Position numbers and translations under genes: made by a program. 12,660 bases of DNA from Anaerolineae bacterium (GTDB lineage: Bacteria; Chloroflexota; Anaerolineae; Aggregatilineales; Phototrophicaceae): NCBI GenBank assembly GCA_015492875.1, contig WGEI01000018.1, positions 1 through 12,660 on the forward strand. Reading direction: 5' to 3'. The notes under the pieces were generated by a model. That model was given only the letters and a program-made list of their open reading frames with translations. It ran no database searches and was not told where the DNA came from. This document shows, piece after piece, positions 9,101-12,660 of this stretch (position 1 is its first letter; each line of letters begins with the position of its first letter).

Positions 9101-11010
9101 AACAACAAACCGCCCGCCCGCAGGCCAATGATCATCATGCCATTGGCGCCCAATTCCTCAGCACGGGCGCGTGTGGTCTCATTGAACGTGTTGTCATTGC
9201 GCAGCGATGTGTAATAAATCGGTTGCCCCCGCATCATTTGCAGGATGGTTTTCTCATCGGGCAACTCTGCCAAAAAGTCTGTGGGCAACTCTTCTTCGGT
9301 GTAATAGGCCGCTTGGGTGTGTAAGGTGAGGCAGTGGCGGCTATTAGGTAGCTCATCCACTTCTAGCTGGCGATCAAATAGCGTAATGGCGATACCCTTG
9401 CTATCGCGGGCGATGGTATAGAGCACCGCTTGCGCCATATAGGGATAATCGACTGCCGCCGTCACCAAACGGCTAGCCAGCACCAAATTTTCCGCTAGGT
9501 CGCGCGCTTGTGCTGCCTCTTGTAGGCTTTCCTGCACATCGAGCAAAGCGCTAATCTGGTCAGCGAGGTTGGTATAGGCGTTCATCTCTTCAGGAGTGAA
9601 CGAAGTTAACTGTTGGCTCACCACCGACAAAATCGCGCCTACGCGCCCGCTTATGGTGATTGGTACGTTAAAGATAGAGCGAATGTCATTTTCCTTAAAA
9701 TAGGCCAGCATTTGCGGGCTGAAAGCCTCAAGGCCAAAGGTTTCAACATTGGTGATGTTGAAGGGTTCGCCATTTTCAATCGCCCGCTGGAAAACTTCTG
9801 GCAGGGCGTTCCAGTTAATTTCAAAACGCATCTCATCGGTGAATGCACCTTCACGATTAGCGCTCACCTTGACCGTCCAACCTGCGGCGCGGCCTACTTC
9901 ATCATAATCAATCGTATTGATAGCGATAAAACGCCCCTGCTCAATGAGCATATAACGGGCGATAATTTTCGCCATCGTGGCGAAATCTTGTCCAACAGCC
10001 AGCTGGTTAAAAGCCAAAGCCTGCCGCGCGCTGATAGTTTGGGCATAGGTGGCAGTTTGCGCCAGGTTGTGCACCCGAATGAGCGCGCTCACTTGGTCAG
10101 TGAGGGCTTGCAATGCTTGGCTTTCCGCTGGTGTGATGTCTAGATTGGGGTCAAGCCCGTTAATAGCGACAAAGCCATAGGTATGGCCTTCTACTCTCAT
10201 CGGGATGAGGTAGAGGGACTGAATATGTTGTGCGATTAACCACTGCTTGGTATTATCGGAGATGGCACGTTGGGCGATATTGTTGATATAAACAGGTTGG
10301 GCATCAAAATAAACGCGCTCAATATCGCCTAAATCATCTTCTTGTAAGATGAGGATGGCCTCTTTCTCGTCCAATACATGGCTTTCATGGCGATTGGCCG
10401 TCACTAGCGTCCTAATGCCCTGAAATTGGTCTTCACTAAAGTGGAATAGGTTGATAGAGACAAACTGGCGCGGCTTGAGCATGTTGCGGGCGATAGCGCT
10501 GGCGAATTCTTCTAGCGTTTGCCCCTCGCGCAATTGGTGTGCTGCCGCAGTTTGCCGCCCGATGAGGTCGCGCACAATCAAATTGCCCAGCGCCAACCCT
10601 AAATGGCTGCCCAGCATTTTAAGCGCGGCGCGGTGCTCTGGCGTATCTTCGCCTGTGATGGTTAATACGCCAATATCAAACTCACCCGTTTTGAGCGGGG
10701 CGATGAGTGTACCCGCCTCAGCCATATAGGTGATTGTGCCCCCCTCTAGAGCTTTCACATAGGCGGGATGCTCATCGAGAGCGAGGCGGTCATCGGCTGG
10801 TGATGCGTCATTTTCGCCGTTGATAGGCCAATATACTAGTTGGTGGCCAACGAGACGGTAAAAGCGTATATCGCTCTCCGCGCCAAAATGAGCACGCAAC
10901 AGGGGCAATACCTGCTCCATGAGCACCTCTGGTCGTGCACCACTTGCTATCCCATTATCGATAGCCGAAACAATCTGGAGAATCGTTTGCATCTCCGGGG
11001 CTTCGCTCAT
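6151..11010 (-). CDS. Soluble protein of about nine tandem GAF domains, no output domain
   Basis: This 1619-residue protein has no signal peptide or membrane helix, so it is cytoplasmic. It reads as GAF domains at about 10-146, 155-312, 325-492, 505-672, 690-852, 865-1027, 1040-1203, 1216-1380 and 1392-1546. Most end in a helix of the type LADQI.I...NR.LLE, followed by a short coiled coil. The first and sixth are the least typical. Domains 7 and 8 look like a later duplication (shared IDH.GI, GEYP, VIND, VGLDI, TIT.Q.AI.LQN; about 40% identical by eye). The tail at 1560-1599 (ANEISALIQQQVDLNSIL...AKRGRIRLG) is the start of a tenth GAF domain that then stops. There is only one cysteine, C560, and no kinase, cyclase, phosphodiesterase or HTH motif. 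GAF domains bind cyclic nucleotides, other small ligands or tetrapyrroles, or serve only for dimerisation; I see no NKFDE cyclic-nucleotide signature. The ATG at 11010-11008 has AGGGAG 10 bases upstream. It probably acts as a sensory or scaffold partner of the neighbouring receivers and membrane proteins. Confidence 0.92.
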   Translation of the reverse strand: MSEAPEMQTILQIVSAIDNGIASGARPEVLMEQVLPLLRAHFGAESDIRFYRLVGHQLVYWPINGENDASPADDRLALDEHPAYVKALEGGTITYMAEAGTLIAPLKTGEFDIGVLTITGEDTPEHRAALKMLGSHLGLALGNLIVRDLIGRQTAAAHQLREGQTLEEFASAIARNMLKPRQFVSINLFHFSEDQFQGIRTLVTANRHESHVLDEKEAILILQEDDLGDIERVYFDAQPVYINNIAQRAISDNTKQWLIAQHIQSLYLIPMRVEGHTYGFVAINGLDPNLDITPAESQALQALTDQVSALIRVHNLAQTATYAQTISARQALAFNQLAVGQDFATMAKIIARYMLIEQGRFIAINTIDYDEVGRAAGWTVKVSANREGAFTDEMRFEINWNALPEVFQRAIENGEPFNITNVETFGLEAFSPQMLAYFKENDIRSIFNVPITISGRVGAILSVVSQQLTSFTPEEMNAYTNLADQISALLDVQESLQEAAQARDLAENLVLASRLVTAAVDYPYMAQAVLYTIARDSKGIAITLFDRQLEVDELPNSRHCLTLHTQAAYYTEEELPTDFLAELPDEKTILQMMRGQPIYYTSLRNDNTFNETTRARAEELGANGMMIIGLRAGGLLLGTLNIFTEGAPDYDEDQVEALTTLADQIGISVQTRQLLEATSEAREQAEKLVETNRAITMAFDEAEMLQAVMGGMPSFVDATVLLLFDRPIYAGQLPQTIITRAIATRETVKTVEIVDTPDLSNEKARDALKQIMEGQVFIIEDFDDYQSLMTPNSIGEMKKLGMKSAVSVGLRSGNQLRGLLSFGAFDTLQLALYPTGNFLALADQIAITLENRELLEQTQSSLEEAGTLYEVNRALVQSQTPADVLRALQRYIAFDADLISFSTLEYNAQGEITDLVTVARIRGNTVIDEPIRLSEGVGEASIAAYTAYLDQLPENVLIVEDAGDDEENTMQQVLGEGSYIVFVLRSGKRVTDIVSILYDTPRQFSNQQRRLYQSIYSQIGIVIDNQRLLRDSQTAAARLAEQVQVLRAMNELAVTLSAARDKETILAQASEALVRSLNIDHVGIAIVQPDGETMIVEGEYPPQGVIGTVVSSTEDDIQKIIRKKGEPAVINDLPNSDLFVSNRDILENIGIQSIAVLPLLDHNNEFIGTVGLDITAPDKRFQPEMIETARTITAQLAISLQNLRLLERTQKDAQRLEEQVRVLNAINDVSNTLNQVRDTEELVKQVTKALVEVLQIDHAGIVLINPDRKTGTVAGEYPDKGATGFTLSAKGELWDKLRNKESIVINDVDHAEGLPEGSREALQATGVKSVMFVPLQDIDGSLLGSVGLDIYRPKYPFTPRMAEIAETITSQVAIGLQNINLFTSTQRYARQLEIIARFNQSIEATSSAREIYLQALKTLGDMVEANHAAIYLYHEDRDHLHTIALLAEGKQSVDMVSGEIYSLDGILGAVWDKGTTVYIEDMRDEQLDFQVDSEVQALMIAPLKVGNKAIGLVSLGAYESYVYQQTDLAVFRQFVNQIGVAIENAEAYAKSERTALSKTMANEISALIQQQVDLNSILQVTMGELGRALHAKRGRIRLGAQAIDASDGKAPNSNGDNAT

Positions 11011-11103
11011 TGTTTACAGGCTCCCTGATTGTCGATTAGTCTTTGCCCGGTGTGTCGGCATTGATTACCCGCGCCCCGCGCTTGCCTTGACCTCACCTGT
11101 GGG
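11011..11103. other. 93-base spacer between receiver 2 and the nine-GAF gene
   Basis: This is the longest gap inside the gene series. It is GC-rich in the middle (around 11069-11080) and contains the AGGGAG ribosome site of the nine-GAF gene at plus-strand 11021-11026. I see no convincing -10/-35 pair on the minus strand and no hairpin followed by a T-run, so neither an internal promoter nor a terminator can be claimed. Read-through from the receiver genes is the simplest reading. Confidence 0.5.
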
Positions 11104-11535
11104 CTACTTCCATTCCCAGACCTGTTCACCGGCCAGCAAACGTTTAATCTGGTTTGGGAAGCGATCGGGGTCTAGGGGTTTCCCTAAAAAGCCGTCAAAA
11201 CCGGCCTTCTGTGCCCGCCGCATTTGGTCTTCGCTGGCTTCTGCGGTGATGGCGCATACGATTGTATCTTTCAAACGGGGATGGCTGCGCACTTTTTGCA
11301 ACGCTTGGTAACCATCCTCATAAGGTAGACGAATATCCATCAGAATTAAGTCGATGCGCGGCAGTGTCTCGGCAAATTGTACCACCTGCCATCCAGATGT
11401 CTTCCACTCACAACGCTGTACGCCCATGAACGCCAACATGCGGGCGATCAGGACGAAGTTGGGAACTTGGTCTTCTACCACCAGCACATGCGCTTCGCTG
11501 GGGTCGATTGGGTTACGCTTACGGTTTTCGGTCAT
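11104..11535 (-). CDS. Stand-alone response-regulator receiver domain (receiver 2)
   Basis: This 143-residue protein is a single CheY-like receiver domain that takes a phosphoryl group from a histidine kinase or phosphotransfer protein. The expected active-site residues are present: acidic pair E21/D22 (VLVVEDQ), phospho-acceptor D67 in LILMDIRLP, switch residue T97 in AITAEA, and invariant lysine K119 in FLGKP. Residues 1-15 are a polar extension. The C-terminus (GEQVWEWK) runs a little past the last receiver helix and ends in an aromatic patch. There is no DNA-binding or enzymatic domain, as in the single-domain CheY/DivK type. The stretch CEWKTSGWQVVQFAE (42-56) departs from the usual receiver pattern in helix 2. 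The start lies 8 bases after the stop of receiver 1, with a ribosome site (AGGTAAGG) overlapping that stop, so the two receivers are probably translated together. The partner kinase is not in the visible sequence. Confidence 0.93.
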   Translation of the reverse strand: MTENRKRNPIDPSEAHVLVVEDQVPNFVLIARMLAFMGVQRCEWKTSGWQVVQFAETLPRIDLILMDIRLPYEDGYQALQKVRSHPRLKDTIVCAITAEASEDQMRRAQKAGFDGFLGKPLDPDRFPNQIKRLLAGEQVWEWK

Positions 11536-11543
11536 GTGCTACC

Positions 11544-11906
11544 TTACCTGAGATAAGCAATAATTTCATCAACAAAGGTGTCGACATTGATCGGCTTGCC
11601 AATATAACCATCACAGCCGGCGGCCAGCGTGCGTTCTTTATCGCCCTGCATCACATTGGCCGTTAACGCGATAATCGGTATATCTGCAATTTCGGGGATA
11701 CTGCGGATTTTGTTGGTTGCGGTCAATCCATCCATCCCCGGCATACTGATGTCCATCAGGATTAAATCCGGCGGGTCAGCCATCGCCTTTTCAATGCCTT
11801 CTGCCGCATTCTCCGCCAGGGCGACATCAATATCGGAGGCCATGAGAATACGCTGTACCAGTAATCGGTTGTTTGGGTCATCCTCAATGTATAGCACTTG
11901 CGGCAT
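11544..11906 (-). CDS. Stand-alone response-regulator receiver domain (receiver 1)
   Basis: This 120-residue protein is a single receiver domain, close to the DivK/CheY type in length and motifs. Its features are VLYIEDDPNN (E8, D9, D10), the phospho-acceptor D52 in LILMDISMPGMDG, switch residue T82 in IIALTAN, and K104 in YIGKPI. The LMDISMPGMDG and ALTANVMQGD motifs are typical of receivers that work with hybrid histidine kinases. It has no output domain, so it acts by protein contact or as a phosphorelay intermediate. I chose the ATG at 11906-11904 because a GAGGAG ribosome site (plus-strand 11916-11921) lies 9 bases upstream and the receiver fold begins right there. The frame stays open to a GTG at 11960, which would add 18 residues but has no good ribosome site. 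It appears to be the first gene of the minus-strand operon. Confidence 0.94.
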   Translation of the reverse strand: MPQVLYIEDDPNNRLLVQRILMASDIDVALAENAAEGIEKAMADPPDLILMDISMPGMDGLTATNKIRSIPEIADIPIIALTANVMQGDKERTLAAGCDGYIGKPINVDTFVDEIIAYLR

Positions 11907-11915
11907 TACCTCGTT

Positions 11916-11921
11916 CTCCTC
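11916..11921 (-). promoter_or_regulatory. Ribosome binding site that sets the start of receiver 1
   Basis: The minus-strand GAGGAG, 9 bases before the ATG at 11906, supports the shorter 120-residue product over an upstream in-frame GTG start at 11960. A second, closer purine stretch (CGAGGT, 11908-11913) is too near the ATG to be ideal. Confidence 0.6.
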
Positions 11922-11978
11922 GGCAAATTCTTGAATATTGGCAAGAGCGGCTTTTACCACCCACTAAGCCTAATTCCC

Positions 11979-11984
11979 ATTATA
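11979..11984 (-). promoter_or_regulatory. Candidate -10 box for the receiver/GAF operon
   Basis: The minus strand carries a perfect TATAAT here, placing transcription start near 11972 and giving a leader of about 65 bases before the chosen ATG of receiver 1. A good -35 box is not seen at the normal spacing; the hexamer 17 bases upstream is TCCTAC. The call rests on one hexamer and its position, so it is tentative. Confidence 0.35.
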
Positions 11985-11995
11985 ATGCATGATAA
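11980..11995. repeat. Imperfect 16-base palindrome overlapping the -10 candidate
   Basis: TTATAATGCATGATAA reads almost the same on both strands, with one mismatched pair and ATGCAT at the centre. It overlaps a perfect 10-base palindrome, CATTATAATG (11978-11987). Its overlap with the minus-strand -10 candidate would suit a repressor site, but palindromes of this quality can arise by chance in AT-rich DNA. Confidence 0.3.
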
Positions 11996-12283
11996 CCTGC
12001 CGTAGGATAAAGCCTCATATGTAGCATCATGTTTTGCTTAATCCTATTATGAGACAGGCTGTCATGGATTGCTATGTATGACCTTAAATTCTAACGCAAA
12101 ATCTCCCCCTCTCTTACCCTTTCTAACGAATGACTTTATTTACCAGCATACAGGCGCTCGCTTTTTCGGGCTACCTATCATACAAACGATATTTTAACCC
12201 CAATTGAAGGTTTTACCAAAAACACCGCAAGACTTGGTTTGGGGGGCGCACTCGTCTCCCCCTACGCCAGATGGGGCGATTTG

Positions 12284-12292
12284 TGATATGCT
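12284..12292 (+). promoter_or_regulatory. Candidate extended -10 element for the cyclophilin gene
   Basis: TGATATGCT fits an extended -10 (TGn followed by a hexamer matching TATAAT at four of six positions). No -35 box is seen at the usual distance, which extended -10 promoters can tolerate. Start of transcription would be near 12299, about 45 bases before the ATG. The call is tentative. Confidence 0.28.
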
Positions 12293-12343
12293 GCCTATAG
12301 GCGCTTAATGCCGCCCGTGAACCGCTTTTTAAGGAGAGAGAAC

Positions 12344-12660
12344 ATGCCTAAACAATATGATGCCCCGCCCCCGATGGTGATAGACCCCGCGAAAAAATAT
12401 ACCGCCCGCTTCAAAACGAGCAAAGGCGATTTCGACGTAGAACTCACTGCCGCCACCGCGCCGGTTACGGTCAATAACTTCGTCTTTCTCGCCCGCGATG
12501 GCTTTTATGATGGCGTTGTGTTTCATCGGGTATTAGATGGTTTCATGGCACAAGGCGGAGACCCTACCGGCAGCGGGCGCGGCGGCCCCGGCTACCGCTT
12601 CAACGATGAGCCATCGGCTTTACGCCAGAGCCATGACCGCCCCGGCACGCTCAGCATGGC
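12344..12660 (+). CDS. Cyclophilin-type peptidyl-prolyl cis-trans isomerase (3' end beyond the window)
   Basis: The first 105 codons of a cyclophilin are present; the frame is open at the right edge. The enzyme catalyses cis-trans isomerisation of peptide bonds before proline and helps protein folding. Key features are KGDFDVEL (27-34, first strands of the cyclophilin barrel), APVTVNNFVFLARDGFYDG (39-57) and the signature FHRVLDGFMAQGGDPTGSG. That signature carries the catalytic arginine R62 and the active-site F67 and Q70, at the positions of R55, F60 and Q63 in human cyclophilin A. GTLSM follows near the cut. There is no signal peptide, so it is cytoplasmic. The N-terminus is a short proline-rich lead before the barrel. 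An AAGGAG ribosome site (12331-12336) sits 7 bases before the ATG. The gene is divergent from the receiver operon, shows no functional link to it, and is probably a housekeeping neighbour. Confidence 0.95.
   Translation, partial: MPKQYDAPPPMVIDPAKKYTARFKTSKGDFDVELTAATAPVTVNNFVFLARDGFYDGVVFHRVLDGFMAQGGDPTGSGRGGPGYRFNDEPSALRQSHDRPGTLSM

Larger units (their letters stand above)
11907..12343. other. Divergent intergenic region between the receiver operon and the cyclophilin gene
   Basis: These 437 bases have no credible gene and are more AT-rich than the flanking genes. They must hold promoters for both directions. Visible elements are a minus-strand TATAAT at 11979-11984 inside a palindrome, a nearly pure pyrimidine run at 12102-12125, and a plus-strand extended -10 candidate at 12284-12292. 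A 25-codon reading frame (12130-12207, plus) has no ribosome site and was not called. I found no tRNA, riboswitch or terminator pattern. Confidence 0.6.

Noticed and set aside
9320..9345. C560 near a histidine in GAF domain 4 as a possible phytochrome-like bilin site
   Set aside because: The surrounding motif (SRHCLTLH) lies outside a phytochrome-type context, and no PHY domain or usual flanking residues are present.
9613..10143. 176-codon plus-strand open frame opposite the nine-GAF gene
   Set aside because: It lies wholly antisense to a well-supported GAF coding region and shows no protein family pattern.
11958..11960. GTG start giving a 138-residue receiver 1
   Set aside because: It has no good ribosome site and would sit only about 12 bases from the likely transcription start; the ATG at 11906 has GAGGAG at ideal spacing.
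12089..12128. Direct repeat TTCTAACG with starts 32 bases apart (about three helical turns)
   Set aside because: An 8-base repeat is expected about once by chance in a region of this size, and nothing else supports an operator.
12130..12207. 25-codon plus-strand reading frame in the intergenic region
   Set aside because: No ribosome binding site precedes it, and it lies in AT-rich DNA where short frames are expected.
12102..12263. Two copies of TCTCCCCCT, one in a pyrimidine run and one facing a G-run at 12241-12246
   Set aside because: A repeated 9-mer in about 430 bases is not rare enough, and the G-run/C-run hairpin has no T-run to make it a terminator.

Overview
The window is about 50% GC. 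It looks like part of a Chloroflexota genome, probably Anaerolineae-like. Two things suggest this: tandem GAF proteins ending in a characteristic half-GAF tail (...GA.R..IRL), and a cytoplasmic cyclophilin starting MPKQYDAPPP. This assignment rests on remembered family resemblance, not on a search.

Almost everything left of base 11906 is one minus-strand gene series, read right to left. It holds two stand-alone response-regulator receivers (11906-11544 and 11535-11104), a 1619-residue soluble protein made of about nine tandem GAF domains (11010-6151), and three paralogous membrane proteins with about six transmembrane helices plus GAF modules (6132-4405, 4408-2747, 2750-1077). The last gene is a CACHE-type membrane receptor (from 1062) that runs off the left edge as its HAMP domain begins. 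Gaps are short (8, 93, 18, -4, -4 and 14 bases). The two negative values are ATGA stop/start overlaps, so an operon is likely. At the right end, a 437-base region separates this operon from a plus-strand cyclophilin-type peptidyl-prolyl isomerase gene (12344 to the right edge).

None of the four complete GAF proteins has a recognisable output domain: no histidine-kinase H, N or G box, no GGDEF or EAL domain, no HTH. The two receivers also lack output domains. My reading is a distributed signalling complex in which sensing (GAF, membrane and CACHE modules) sits on separate polypeptides and phosphotransfer is handled by the two receivers. The transmitter would be expected in the missing part of the CACHE-HAMP protein or further left. 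This is inference.

The features most worth attention are the output-less GAF series, the half-GAF tail shared by all four complete GAF proteins, and a near-total absence of cysteine (one in about 3,650 residues). No RNA genes, CRISPR arrays, insertion sequences or intrinsic terminators were seen.
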